Positions 1 through 9,392 are shown, numbered from the stretch's first letter. The stretch: 46,858 nt of DNA from Methanobacteriota archaeon (GCA_020029475.1 JAIBJG010000002.1:1-46858), one strand, 5' to 3'. Notes: generated by a model not told the origin, from the letters alone. Numbers and translations: made by a program.

Positions 1-48
1 TCCGCCCTCCGATCCGAACCGGTGCGACGGATGGCGGGCCGGGGGTGA

Positions 49-1848
49 TCACGAGGACGAGACCGCGATCCCCTGGGCCTGCAGGGTCTCCCGGACGATC
101 TTGATCGTGCCCTCCGGGTCCTTGTAGTACGAGGACACGATGCGGGCGACGTCCCGGTAGTTCTGCACGCCGATCTTCTTCATGTACTCGAAGATGTCCA
201 GGCGCCGCTTGATCTCCTGCTCCATCCGCTTCTGGGTCCAGTTCCGCGCGAGGGAGACCTTCTCGTACACGTACGAGTGCCCGCTGTAGTTGAACGTGTC
301 GTCCGCGGGGTTCCACGTGTACGCGGAGTTCGTGATCAGCTCGTTGCTCTCCGGGTCCGTCCCGACGACCTCGATCAGCGCCTTCACCCGCCGGGTCATG
401 TCCGTGCCGACCTTCACCTGGGCCTGCAGGAGGACGATGTCGAGGGCCGCGACGAGGGCCCGCGGGAGGTTGATCGGGTCGTTCTCGAGCCGGTGGACCA
501 TCGCCTGCACGTCGTCCGCGTGGAACGTCGTGTACGCGCTCTTCCCCGTCGCCATCGCCTGGAACACGACGAACGCCTCGGGCCCCCGGACCTCGCCGAC
601 CATCAGGTACTGGGGCCGCTGCCGGAGGGCCGCGGTGAGGAGGTCGAACATGTCGATCTCCCCCGCGGGCTTCCCGGTGCCGAGGGACCGGCCGCCGAAC
701 CCCGCCCGGGTGAGGAGGGGGACCCAGTTCTCGTGGGGGAGGTTCAGCTCCCGCGTGTCCTCGATCGAGACGATCTTCATCTGGGGCGGGATGAACAAGA
801 GGATCGCGTTCAGGGTCGTCGTCTTCCCGCTCGCGGTCCCGCCGCAGATGAGCATCGACTGGCCGTTCTCGATCGCGAGCCAGAGGTACGCCATCATCTC
901 CGGGGACATCGTCTTGAACCGGACGAGGTCCAGCGGCGTGAAGGGGTTCTCCCGGAACCGCCGGATCGTGAACGAGGACCCTCGCTTCGTGACGTGCATC
1001 CCCAGGGTCGCCTGGAGCCGCGAGCCGTCCGGGACCGTCGCATCGAGCATCGGTTGGGCGACGGAGATGTGCTTCCCGCACCGCTGCGAGAGCCAGATCA
1101 CGAAGCCGTCGAGCTCCTCCGCGGTTTCGAACCGCAGGTTGCTCGGGATGCTCCCGTACTTCCGGTGGTAGATGTAGAACGGAACGTTCACGCCGTCGCA
1201 GGAGATGTCCTCGACCTGCGTGTCGATCATCGTGACGTCGATGGGTCCGTACCGGATGAAGTCCCGGACAACGTAGTACATGATCCGCTCCTTCGAGACG
1301 GGATGGAGCTCGACCCCGAGCTCCCGCAGAAGGCCCTCCACGATCCGACGGAGGTACGTCTCCTTCGCGGCGGGCGTCGCGTCCTCCATGAGCTCGAGGG
1401 ATTCCACGAGGATCTCTTTGAGGACCTCGAGGAGCTCGTCCTCCTCCTCCAGGAGCTTCGGCTCGATCACCTCATAGAAGTATTCGTTCGCCATCGTGTC
1501 GTACAGGACCCGGACGTAGGAGTAGTTCTTCACGATCGGTTGGATCTCGATCTCGTTCAGGTTCTTCTGGACGATCTTCGGGATCGTCGTCACGTTCCCG
1601 AGGGTCGTCTCCTCGACCCCGCTGACCCGGGGGGCGAGCACCTTCACCCCGCGGTTCCCCAGGAGCCGCGTGAAGTACCGCTTCTTCAGGGAATCGAGGG
1701 CCGCGTTGATCTTCGACCGTTTCTGCTCCTCGACCTGGGCGAGCATCCGCTTCGCCTCGGCACTCTCCGAGTCGAGCTCGGCGGTGCGGGTCCGCAGCCT
1801 CCGCTCCCGGTTCGTGAGTTCCTGCAACTCCCTTCCCGTGGACGCCAT
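49..1848 (-). CDS. Type II/IV secretion system ATPase (archaeal GspE/PilT/FlaI/TadA family), copy 1
   Basis: 599-aa ORF; Walker A GGTASGKTTTLNA, IEDTRELNLPHENW, VGEVRGPEAFVVFQAMATGKSAYTTFHADD motifs typical of secretion ATPases. Confidence 0.93.
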   Translation of the reverse strand: MASTGRELQELTNRERRLRTRTAELDSESAEAKRMLAQVEEQKRSKINAALDSLKKRYFTRLLGNRGVKVLAPRVSGVEETTLGNVTTIPKIVQKNLNEIEIQPIVKNYSYVRVLYDTMANEYFYEVIEPKLLEEEDELLEVLKEILVESLELMEDATPAAKETYLRRIVEGLLRELGVELHPVSKERIMYYVVRDFIRYGPIDVTMIDTQVEDISCDGVNVPFYIYHRKYGSIPSNLRFETAEELDGFVIWLSQRCGKHISVAQPMLDATVPDGSRLQATLGMHVTKRGSSFTIRRFRENPFTPLDLVRFKTMSPEMMAYLWLAIENGQSMLICGGTASGKTTTLNAILLFIPPQMKIVSIEDTRELNLPHENWVPLLTRAGFGGRSLGTGKPAGEIDMFDLLTAALRQRPQYLMVGEVRGPEAFVVFQAMATGKSAYTTFHADDVQAMVHRLENDPINLPRALVAALDIVLLQAQVKVGTDMTRRVKALIEVVGTDPESNELITNSAYTWNPADDTFNYSGHSYVYEKVSLARNWTQKRMEQEIKRRLDIFEYMKKIGVQNYRDVARIVSSYYKDPEGTIKIVRETLQAQGIAVSSS

Positions 1849-1859
1849 GAGTGGTCACC

Positions 1860-2828
1860 TCAGATGAACTGGAACCCGACCACGGCGATCAGGAGCATCA
1901 GGAACGAGTGCTTGAGACCGTTCGGGATCTTGCCGTTGTCGAGGACGCCCGCGAGGATTCCGTCCCCGAGGCCATGCACGAACACCGCGATGAAGAACGC
2001 GACCTTGATGTTGAAGATCACGCTCGGCAGGTTCTCCGCGATCGGGCTCTGGCCCCCGAGGGCGGACGAAGTCCCGCCGCCGAGGGACTCGCTCGCCTCC
2101 CGCATCTTCGGGAGGAACGTCGCGTTCAGGATCCAGATCGTGACGATGAACACGAGGAACGAGATGTAGATCACCGCGATGTACGTGGACATCGTGATCT
2201 TCCGTTCGTCCTCCGTGAGCTGGGCCTCCTTCGTGTCGTGGCTCACCATCGTGAGCACGTCCGCGACGTCCCCGCCCGCGTCGCTCGACTTCACGATGAT
2301 CGAGACGATGCGCCCCACCATCGGGGTCTTCACGCGCTCGGAGAACAGCCGCAGGGCCTCCGTGGCGGGCACCCCCCAGCTGATCTGGGCCGCCATCTTC
2401 TTGATCTCCGGGGTGAGCCTTCCGTACCGGCCGCTCGAGGAGACGACGATCGCGTCCGCGAGGGTCATCCCGAATCGGCCCGCCTCCGCGACGTCCCGGA
2501 GGAAGTCCGGGAGCCGGCGCTCGATCGCCTTGATGTCCCGCTGCTTCTTCCCGAGGAAGAACCCGTAGGGGCCGATCAGCGCGACGACCGCGAGCGTCAT
2601 CCACGTGAGGAACCGCTGGAGGGCGAGCTGCTGGGACGTGAGCTTCTCCGCGGGGTCCACGGGGCGGAACCCGCCGGGTCCGGGCAACTGCACGGAGTCG
2701 ATCAGGTTCAGGAGAGCGATCAACAGCAACACGACGAAGAACACGACGCCGAACGTGACCACGATCCGCGTCCGGTCCTTCTTCTCGTACAGCTTGACCT
2801 TCGCCGCCTGGAGCTCCTTGGAGACCAT
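1860..2828 (-). CDS. Type II secretion system F family (FlaJ/TadC-like) membrane protein
   Basis: 322 aa, multiple TM helices, T2SSF-like segment RRLPDFLRDVAEAGRFGMTLADAIVVSS; directly downstream in the pilus locus. Confidence 0.87.
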   Translation of the reverse strand: MVSKELQAAKVKLYEKKDRTRIVVTFGVVFFVVLLLIALLNLIDSVQLPGPGGFRPVDPAEKLTSQQLALQRFLTWMTLAVVALIGPYGFFLGKKQRDIKAIERRLPDFLRDVAEAGRFGMTLADAIVVSSSGRYGRLTPEIKKMAAQISWGVPATEALRLFSERVKTPMVGRIVSIIVKSSDAGGDVADVLTMVSHDTKEAQLTEDERKITMSTYIAVIYISFLVFIVTIWILNATFLPKMREASESLGGGTSSALGGQSPIAENLPSVIFNIKVAFFIAVFVHGLGDGILAGVLDNGKIPNGLKHSFLMLLIAVVGFQFI

Positions 2829-2831
2829 CCC

Positions 2832-3827
2832 TCACACCTCCTGCTCCATGTTCCAGATCACGAAGATGAACCCGAACTGGGAAATCGGGATCATCACCCC
2901 GACGACGACGTACAGCAGGTTCAGGACGAACCCGCTCTGGCTCTTGCTGATCAGGGCCATGATCGCCATGATCACGACGAGGAACAGGGGGAACGCGACG
3001 ACGACGGTGACGAAGGACTCCGCGAGCATCCCGAGGGTCTCCATTCGCTTCCGCATCTCGAGGCGGTCCTCCTTCTCGAACTGCTCCGCCTTCATCAGGA
3101 AGTACGGCTTCAGCTGCCCGCCGGACGTCGAGGTCGTCACGACGCCCTGGAGGAAGTCCTGGAACTTGTTGCTCGGGGACCGCCCCGCGGCGTTCCGGAT
3201 CGCGGTGAGGATGTCCACGCCGAGGAGCTCCGTGTCTCGGGTGATCCACTCCGCCTCCTTCGCGACCTCGCCGTACACGGGCTGCTTCGACAGCTCCTTG
3301 AAGATCACGTCGACGGGGACGTCCGCGCTCGCCATCGCGGAGATGAACGACATCGAGCCCGTGATCCGCTTGTCCACCTGCTTCCCGCGCTTCTTCGCCA
3401 TGCTCGCGGGCTTGCCGCGGAACACGACGGGGACCCCGAAGTAGTATGCGTACGCCAGGAGGCCGGGGACGATCGCGACGAGGACGAAGACGGGGACGAT
3501 CGTGGAGATCGGGACCCTCACGAGGAGCATCAGGAAGAGGGAGACGAACGCGATCGCGACGGACGCCACCGCGGCGATCGTCGTGTTCAGCCACGCGCCC
3601 GCGAGGTACTCCTCGGGCCGGAGCTTGATGTGGGCCCGCAGGAGGTTGTCCTCGAGGTCCTGGTTCTCCTTGTAGTGGGCCTGGACGAAGCCGCCGAACG
3701 TCCTCCACGCGAACTCCTGCCAGGGGCTGAGGGCGACCGTGACGGGCTTCGCGCCCTTCGGGAGGAGGACCATGTGGTGGGGCTTCTCGACGGCCTCCCC
3801 GGACCCGAACCGCTTCGTCTTCGACAT
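2832..3827 (-). CDS. Type II secretion system F family (FlaJ/TadB-like) membrane protein
   Basis: 332 aa from ATG at 3827 (ORF extends to a GTG at 3881); T2SSF-like core and C-terminal TM helices. Confidence 0.85.
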   Translation of the reverse strand: MSKTKRFGSGEAVEKPHHMVLLPKGAKPVTVALSPWQEFAWRTFGGFVQAHYKENQDLEDNLLRAHIKLRPEEYLAGAWLNTTIAAVASVAIAFVSLFLMLLVRVPISTIVPVFVLVAIVPGLLAYAYYFGVPVVFRGKPASMAKKRGKQVDKRITGSMSFISAMASADVPVDVIFKELSKQPVYGEVAKEAEWITRDTELLGVDILTAIRNAAGRSPSNKFQDFLQGVVTTSTSGGQLKPYFLMKAEQFEKEDRLEMRKRMETLGMLAESFVTVVVAFPLFLVVIMAIMALISKSQSGFVLNLLYVVVGVMIPISQFGFIFVIWNMEQEV

Positions 3828-3864
3828 CGTCCGGCGGGTCTCGAGCTTCTCGAAGGCGGTGGAG

Positions 3865-5517
3865 CTAGCCAATCGCCTCACCCCCCGCGGCCTCCGCGGG
3901 TTTCGAGGTCGCCCGCACCCAGCCCATCTCGTCCCGGATCTTCTTCGCGGTCTCGTCCGGGTACTGGTAGTACGAGATCACGATCTTCGCGATCTCGCGG
4001 AAGTCGACCATGTCCTTCTCGCGCATGTAGTTGATGATGTCGACCCGCCGCTGGAACTCCGCCTCCATCTCCTCGTGGGTCATGTTCTTCATCTCCATGA
4101 TCTCGTCGAACAGGAACGAGTGTCCCTTGTACAGGAAGGAGTCCGTCGCGGGGTCCCACTCGTACACCGTATTCGTGATCAGCTCGTTCGTCTCCGGCTC
4201 GAACCCGACGAGCTCGACGACCTGCTTGATCCGCCGGACGATGGAATCGCCGATCCGCGCGTGGGTCTGGATGATCACGAAGTTCAACGCGGTGAGGAGG
4301 ATCCGCGGGGTGTTGATCGGCGGGTTCTCGAGCCGGTTCACCATCGACTTCACGGAGTCCGCGTGCATCGTGGACATCGTCGGGTGCCCCGTCGCCATCG
4401 CCTGGAACATCGTGTACGTCTCCTTGCCGCGGACCTCGCCGACGATGATGTAGTTCGGCCGCTGCCGCAGTGCGGCGCGGACGAGGTCGTACATGTCGAT
4501 CTCGCCGCCCTGCTTCCCGTCCGCCCGCCGCTCGCCGACGCCGGACCGGGTCGTGCCCGGGATCCAGTTCTCGTGGGGCAGGTTGATCTCCCGGGTGTCC
4601 TCGATCGACACGATCTTCGCCCCGGGCCGGATGAAGAGGCCCGCGCTGTTCAGGGTCGCCGTCTTCCCGCTCGCGGTCCCCCCGCACACCATCATCGACT
4701 TCCCGTGCTCGATCGCGATCCAGATGTACGCGACCATGTCCGGGCTCGCGGTGTTGAACTTGATCAGCTCGACGGGGGTGAACGGCTTCTCCTTGAACCG
4801 CCGGATCGTGAACGAGGACCCGCGGGTCGTCACCTCCTTCGAGTACGTCGCCTGGATCCGGTGGCCCTCGCGGGACGTCCCGTCGAGGATCGGGCTCGCG
4901 ACGGAGAGCTGCTTCCCGCACCGCTGGCCGAGGGCGACGACGAAGCTGTTCAGCGCGTCCTCGTCCGGGAAGATCACCGCCGTCTTGATCGACTCGAACC
5001 TCTGGTGGAACACGAACAGCGGGATGTTCGTCCCGTCGCACGAGACGTCCTCGACCCGGGGGTCCGCCATGAACGCGTCGATCGGGCCGTACCCGACGAA
5101 GTCCCGGATCAGGTAGTACACGACCTTGTCCCGGCTCGAGGGCTCCAGGCGGAGGCCCCGGGACTTGATGAAGGACTCCACCGCCTCCTTCAGGTACTCC
5201 TCCTTGTCCTTCGCCGCCATCTTGTCCCACTCGTACTCGAGGGTGCGGTTCAGGGAGTCCTTCAGGAGGGAGAGGAGCTTCTGCTCCTTGTCGTCGAGCT
5301 GCGGCTCCCACACCTCGTACAGGTACTCGGACTTGTCGTGGTCGTAGATGATCCGGCCGTACGTGTACGGCTCCCGGATTGCGACCACCTCGATCTCCTC
5401 GATCGTCTTCACGGTGATCTCCGGGATGTGGGTCAGGTACGACCCGCGGGTGCCGGACCACTGGGCCTTCTGCATCAGGGCCCCCTTCGGCATCATCACC
5501 TTCCTCGTCTTCGCCAT
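3865..5517 (-). CDS. Type II/IV secretion system ATPase, copy 2
   Basis: 551 aa from MAKTRKVMMPKG; Walker A GGTASGKTATLN, VGEVRGKETYTMFQAMATGHPTMSTMHADSV. The longer ORF upstream is out of coding context. Confidence 0.93.
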   Translation of the reverse strand: MAKTRKVMMPKGALMQKAQWSGTRGSYLTHIPEITVKTIEEIEVVAIREPYTYGRIIYDHDKSEYLYEVWEPQLDDKEQKLLSLLKDSLNRTLEYEWDKMAAKDKEEYLKEAVESFIKSRGLRLEPSSRDKVVYYLIRDFVGYGPIDAFMADPRVEDVSCDGTNIPLFVFHQRFESIKTAVIFPDEDALNSFVVALGQRCGKQLSVASPILDGTSREGHRIQATYSKEVTTRGSSFTIRRFKEKPFTPVELIKFNTASPDMVAYIWIAIEHGKSMMVCGGTASGKTATLNSAGLFIRPGAKIVSIEDTREINLPHENWIPGTTRSGVGERRADGKQGGEIDMYDLVRAALRQRPNYIIVGEVRGKETYTMFQAMATGHPTMSTMHADSVKSMVNRLENPPINTPRILLTALNFVIIQTHARIGDSIVRRIKQVVELVGFEPETNELITNTVYEWDPATDSFLYKGHSFLFDEIMEMKNMTHEEMEAEFQRRVDIINYMREKDMVDFREIAKIVISYYQYPDETAKKIRDEMGWVRATSKPAEAAGGEAIG

Positions 5518-5528
5518 CGTGCGTCCTC

Positions 5529-6563
5529 CTAGATCGACACGTCCGTGCCCTGCTCCGCGACCGCCACGTTCACGAACGCCTGCTGCACCCGGACGAGCCC
5601 GATCGGCATCACGAGTGGTATCGTGTCGTTCGGGTCGTTGTAGATCCGGATCTCGACATCGTACGCCGCTTTCGGGTCCTTCCAAGCCGCCTCGAGCCGG
5701 TAGTACGGGGTCACGATCGTGACCTGCTGGACCCGGGGGCCGAAGAAGCTCTCCGTGAAGCAGGTCGTCGGGCACCCCCCGACGAAGTCCCCCGCATCGA
5801 TCCCGAACGCGTTCGCGAGGGTCCGGTTGTAGAACGAGACCCAGGCGACCCCGACGGGCGACGTCGCGTTGAGCCAGACGTCCGTGCTCACCTGCGTGAA
5901 GTCGTCGCGGGACACGCCGAGGAGCTTCGCGTGGACCCCCTCCGTGGAGGAGCCCTGCGCGGACCCGTCGCCGAAGAGGGAGACGTGGGTCGTCGCGATC
6001 CGCACCCTGTTCCCCACGATCGCGACCTCGAACGTCGGGACCGCGCGGACGGTCTGCCCGTCCGCCTGGGCCCGGACCACCGCGCCGTTCTCGTACGTGA
6101 GGGACCCGTGCAGGTAGTACCGGTTGAACACCTCGAGGGACACCCGGCCCGTGGACCGGTACGACGCGGGCGTGACGACGCCCTGGATCAGGTACCGGAA
6201 CTGCGTCGTGAACGGCCGCTGGGTCGTGTTCGCCTCCAGGAGGCCGAGGGTCGGGGACGTGAAGATGGGGACCCCCTCGACGCCGAGGGTCACGGGGGTG
6301 AAGGAGGAGATCGGGATGTACTCGAGCTGCGCGCTCGACGCCATCTGGGCCGCGAGCATCTGGAGGTCCACGTTCCCCTTGAGGGCCCCGAACTGCCCGA
6401 ACGCGTTCCCCATGTGGGACGCCTCGGAGTCCTTCATCCACACGGGGACGTACTGGTTCACGATCAGGCTGATGAACGTCAGGAAGACGAGGAGGGCCAT
6501 GATCGTGCCGACGGTCGACGCGACCCCGGACTCGTCCTGGCGGATGCGGCGGAGAGGCTTCAT
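5529..6563 (-). CDS. Type IV pilin-like secreted/membrane protein
   Basis: N-terminus MKPLRRIRQDESGVASTVGTIMALLVFLTFISLIVNQYVP resembles archaeal pilin N-terminal domains; last gene of the pilus locus. An alternative GTG start lies at 6605; TATA-like element (minus strand CTATAAATA) near 6642. Confidence 0.75.
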   Translation of the reverse strand: MKPLRRIRQDESGVASTVGTIMALLVFLTFISLIVNQYVPVWMKDSEASHMGNAFGQFGALKGNVDLQMLAAQMASSAQLEYIPISSFTPVTLGVEGVPIFTSPTLGLLEANTTQRPFTTQFRYLIQGVVTPASYRSTGRVSLEVFNRYYLHGSLTYENGAVVRAQADGQTVRAVPTFEVAIVGNRVRIATTHVSLFGDGSAQGSSTEGVHAKLLGVSRDDFTQVSTDVWLNATSPVGVAWVSFYNRTLANAFGIDAGDFVGGCPTTCFTESFFGPRVQQVTIVTPYYRLEAAWKDPKAAYDVEIRIYNDPNDTIPLVMPIGLVRVQQAFVNVAVAEQGTDVSI

Positions 6564-6783
6564 GTCGAGCGTCCCGAGCGAATGACTCACGTCCAGCGGG
6601 AGCACTGGAAGGGCATTCAGTCGCCTTCAACCCGGACGTTCGTATTTATAGGCTTCGTCCCGAAAATCCATCCTTGAGAGTGCCCCGTCCTATGGAGGGG
6701 AGCTGATGATTCCCAGGGTCGAGACCGGGTCGGAGATCCGACCCGCGACGGACGCCGCGCGGGGACGTTTCGGCCACCTCTCC

Positions 6784-6805
6784 GTTATCTATAAGTATAG
6801 ATAAC
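6784..6805. promoter_or_regulatory. 22-bp palindrome copy 1: GTTATCTATA-AG-TATAGATAAC
   Basis: Read directly: perfect 10-bp inverted arms with 2-nt centre; immediately upstream of the 6819 ORF and containing a TATA-like core. Confidence 0.85.
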
Positions 6806-6818
6806 ACGGTGCCGCCGC

Positions 6819-7061
6819 ATGCAAGTCGGGTGTGGCGTCCGGACGATGACGGTGCGAAACCGCGAGTACCTGTACTTCTGGCACTACGAGACCCGGGACG
6901 GGCGGCGGAAGGCGATCCACGATTACGTGGGTCCCGCGCGGGATCCGGAGTCGGGGCGGAAGGCCGTGGAGGCCCTGGAAGCGTATACCCGGAAGGCGAT
7001 CGAGGAGGCCCGGCGGCGGCTCCAGTCCGAGAAGCTCGAGGCGATGGCGGGGACCCGCTAA
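6819..7061 (+). CDS. Small basic protein of unknown function (80 aa; possible internal start at 6846)
   Basis: MTVRNREYLYFWHYETRDGRRKAIHDYVGP...KAVEALEAYTRKAIEEARRRL: protein-like composition, promoter-like palindrome just upstream. Confidence 0.65.
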   Translation: MQVGCGVRTMTVRNREYLYFWHYETRDGRRKAIHDYVGPARDPESGRKAVEALEAYTRKAIEEARRRLQSEKLEAMAGTR

Positions 7062-7069
7062 GGTCCGAC

Positions 7070-7091
7070 GTTATCAACATTCATAGATAAC
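7070..7091. promoter_or_regulatory. 22-bp palindrome copy 2: GTTATCAACATTCATAGATAAC
   Basis: Same GTTATC...GATAAC architecture and length as copy 1; 20/22 identical to copy 3. Confidence 0.8.
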
Positions 7092-7173
7092 ATCCGGGCG
7101 GTACCCATGGACGCGGGACGGCGTCCCGTTCCACGGAAACCCTTTTCTCCCTCCCGCCGTTCGCTCCCTCCGC

Positions 7174-7247
7174 GCCGCGGTAACTCAGTTTGGGAGAGTG
7201 CGAGACTGAAGATCTCGAAGTCGCCGGTTCGAGCCCGGCCCGCGGCA
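7174..7247 (+). tRNA. tRNA-Phe (GAA)
   Basis: Full cloverleaf: acceptor GCCGCGG/CCGCGGC, anticodon loop CTGAAGA, T arm GCCGGTTCGAGCCCGGC, discriminator A. Confidence 0.95.
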
Positions 7248-7262
7248 TGACCCCTCCCCGCG

Positions 7263-8219
7263 TCACCGGCCCGCTCTCTTCAGGACCGCGAGCGCGGTCG
7301 TCGTGATCCACCGGCTCGGGCGTCCCGCGACCTCGAGGCCCAGGGGGTAGAACGGCCCCCGGACCCGGTACCCGGGGTCCTCGGTGTCCGGGTGGAGGGC
7401 GTCCATGTTCCAGCTCCCGTCCCGGTTCCGCATCCGCTCGAGCCGATCGAGGGCGGGGCGCATCCGCGGATCGTCGCCGTATCCGAGGGACGTGAGGACG
7501 TCCAGGCCGACGAGGATGTCGTAGTAATAGTGCACGGGATAGTGGAGACGGAACCACGGAGGATACGGGGCGCGCCCCTCCCGGAACAGGTTCCGCTCCA
7601 GGTAGAATTCGGCGCCCCGCTCGATCGACCGTTCGATGGCGGGGGTCCGCGACCCGGGCGGGAGCGCCGCGAACGCGGAGAGGGCCTCCCAGCAGTCCAG
7701 GGTCCCGACACTCGACCGGAAGCAATGCCACCCGCCGTCCTTCTTCTGATGGCGGACGAGCCAGTCGATCGCGGGTTGCAATCGCGGGTCCTTCAGATAT
7801 CCGAACCGGACGAGCGCCCGGACCGCGTTCCCCGTGATGCACACCTCACCGATGCGGCCGCCGAGGTCGCCCTGCGGAACCGAGAACCGCCGGAGGAAGA
7901 GGTCCGCCGCCTTCCGGATCCGGGGGTTCTTCTTCGAGAGCCCGAGATCCGCGAGGACGAGGAGCATCCAGTTCGTGGCGACGTACTTCGGCCGGTACAG
8001 CTCGAACGCGGAGGTCCCCTTCGTCACCCAGTGTCCCTCGGGAAGCTGTTCCGCGAGGATCTTCGCGGCCCACCCCTTCCTCCCGATCTCCCCTTGCGCG
8101 CGGACGACCGCGGGGTCGCCATCGGGTCTCCCGAGGACCTCTCGCAAGACCCGTACGCGGACGCTGGGATCGGAGTCCTTGGAGAGGAGCCAGTTCCGGA
8201 GACCGCGTCGGAGGGCCAT
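7263..8219 (-). CDS. Prenyltransferase/squalene-oxidase-repeat (alpha/alpha toroid) protein
   Basis: Repeated helical/QW-like segments (AIDWLVRHQKKDGGWHCF; RLERMRNRDGSWNMD). ATG at 8219 preferred because a TATA-like box (ctatatag) lies at about 8243; ORF extends to 8255. Confidence 0.65.
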   Translation of the reverse strand: MALRRGLRNWLLSKDSDPSVRVRVLREVLGRPDGDPAVVRAQGEIGRKGWAAKILAEQLPEGHWVTKGTSAFELYRPKYVATNWMLLVLADLGLSKKNPRIRKAADLFLRRFSVPQGDLGGRIGEVCITGNAVRALVRFGYLKDPRLQPAIDWLVRHQKKDGGWHCFRSSVGTLDCWEALSAFAALPPGSRTPAIERSIERGAEFYLERNLFREGRAPYPPWFRLHYPVHYYYDILVGLDVLTSLGYGDDPRMRPALDRLERMRNRDGSWNMDALHPDTEDPGYRVRGPFYPLGLEVAGRPSRWITTTALAVLKRAGR

Positions 8220-8310
8220 GCGGGCGCGGAATCCGTCGCGCCTATATAGTCTCAAACCACGGGGACGCGAGTCGATAGAGTCTTATGGCGCGACCCGTTT
8301 CGACGGACGT

Positions 8311-8421
8311 CCCGCCTTAGCTCAGCCTGGTTAGAGCGGGTGACTGTAGTCGGTTCCCGCCGGGGCGCCGGCGGTGCCCGCTGACATCATCAGGTCTCCG
8401 GTTCAAATCCGGAAGGCGGGA
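8311..8421 (+). tRNA. tRNA-Tyr (GTA) with 36-nt intron (8350..8385)
   Basis: Cloverleaf CCCGCCT/AGGCGGG; anticodon loop CTGTAG^A interrupted at the canonical 37/38 position; T arm TCCGGTTCAAATCCGGA. Confidence 0.93.
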
Positions 8422-8485
8422 CTCCTTCCCTCCCCGCAACGTTCTTGAAGCCTCCGGGGTTACGGCGCGCGGGGACAGGGGAACC

Positions 8486-9007
8486 GTGTTCTGTCCGAAC
8501 TGTGGAGCCCAGCTCGAGGCCACCGCGAAGTTCTGCATGCGATGCGGGGCCGCCATCGGAGGTGCGCCCGCTCCGCGGCCCGCCCCGGTGGCCCCGCCGG
8601 CCGTCCCGCCCGCCGCTCCTCCATGGCCCGCGCCGCAGGCCCCCCCGTCGTGGCCCGCCCCGGCGTATCCACCCCCGCAGGCACCGCCGGCACACGGCCC
8701 TCCGACAACGTACCCGCCACCGACAGCACCTCCGGGCGCGCCGTACGGAGCCGCCCCCGCCGCGCCGTTCTCGGGTGCGGGCGCGAGCCCCGGGATGCTG
8801 AACATCGTCGGGTTCGTGTTCGTCGTCCTCGCGATCATCGCGTCCCTCGTCGCGACGGGCCTCTCCTGGGACGAGGCGTTCGAGTGGGCGGCGGGGATCT
8901 ACCTGCTCTCCGCGATCCTGTTCGTGATCGCGGGGCTGTTCTTCTTCATGGCCCGCCGGGCGGCCGCGACGCATCCCGCGGCGCCGGTCGTGTACCCGCC
9001 CCGCTGA
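8486..9007 (+). CDS. Zinc-ribbon, proline-rich membrane protein
   Basis: MFCPNCGAQLEATAKFCMRCG, Pro/Ala-rich linker, two C-terminal TM helices. Confidence 0.8.
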   Translation: MFCPNCGAQLEATAKFCMRCGAAIGGAPAPRPAPVAPPAVPPAAPPWPAPQAPPSWPAPAYPPPQAPPAHGPPTTYPPPTAPPGAPYGAAPAAPFSGAGASPGMLNIVGFVFVVLAIIASLVATGLSWDEAFEWAAGIYLLSAILFVIAGLFFFMARRAAATHPAAPVVYPPR

Positions 9008-9056
9008 TCCACGGGGAGCGCGGCATCCTCAAGTCCCAAGTCGGGATTCCGAGGCG

Positions 9057-9392
9057 ATGACAGGATTCCCGGAGATCGTCACCCGATTGCCCGAGGCGGA
9101 CGCCCCGTTCCGCGACATCAAGGTCTGGCTCCTCCAGGGGCCCACCGCGTCCGCGATCTTCGTCGAGGCGATGGCGGACTCCGAGGTCCCCGTCCACTCC
9201 CACGGCGTGCAGTGGGGGACCGTCGTGGCGGGGGAGCTCGTCCTCACGGTCGCCGGGAGGACCCGGACGTACCATCCCGGCGAGGAGTACCTGATCCCCG
9301 CGGGCGTCCCCCACTCCGCGACCCTGAAGAAGGGGGTCCGCGTGATCGACTTCTTCGACGACCCGAACCGGTACCGGCCGAAGAAGGGATGA
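9057..9392 (+). CDS. Cupin-domain protein
   Basis: 111 aa; VPVHSHGVQWGTVVAGELVLTVAGRTRTYHPGEEYLIPAGVPHSATLKKG cupin motifs. Confidence 0.9.
   Translation: MTGFPEIVTRLPEADAPFRDIKVWLLQGPTASAIFVEAMADSEVPVHSHGVQWGTVVAGELVLTVAGRTRTYHPGEEYLIPAGVPHSATLKKGVRVIDFFDDPNRYRPKKG

Noticed and set aside
277-2169. Long + strand ORF opposite the pilus ATPase (and similar very long ORFs such as 27913..33123 -, 1851..4034 +, 9916..11910 +)
   Set aside because: Arg/Pro/Gly/Asp-rich shadow frames typical of GC-rich DNA, lying antisense or out of frame to well-supported genes.
6646-7080. Minus-strand ORF opposite the 80-aa gene
   Set aside because: Low-complexity Pro/Ser/Arg/Gly composition, no promoter, antisense to the better-supported + strand ORF.
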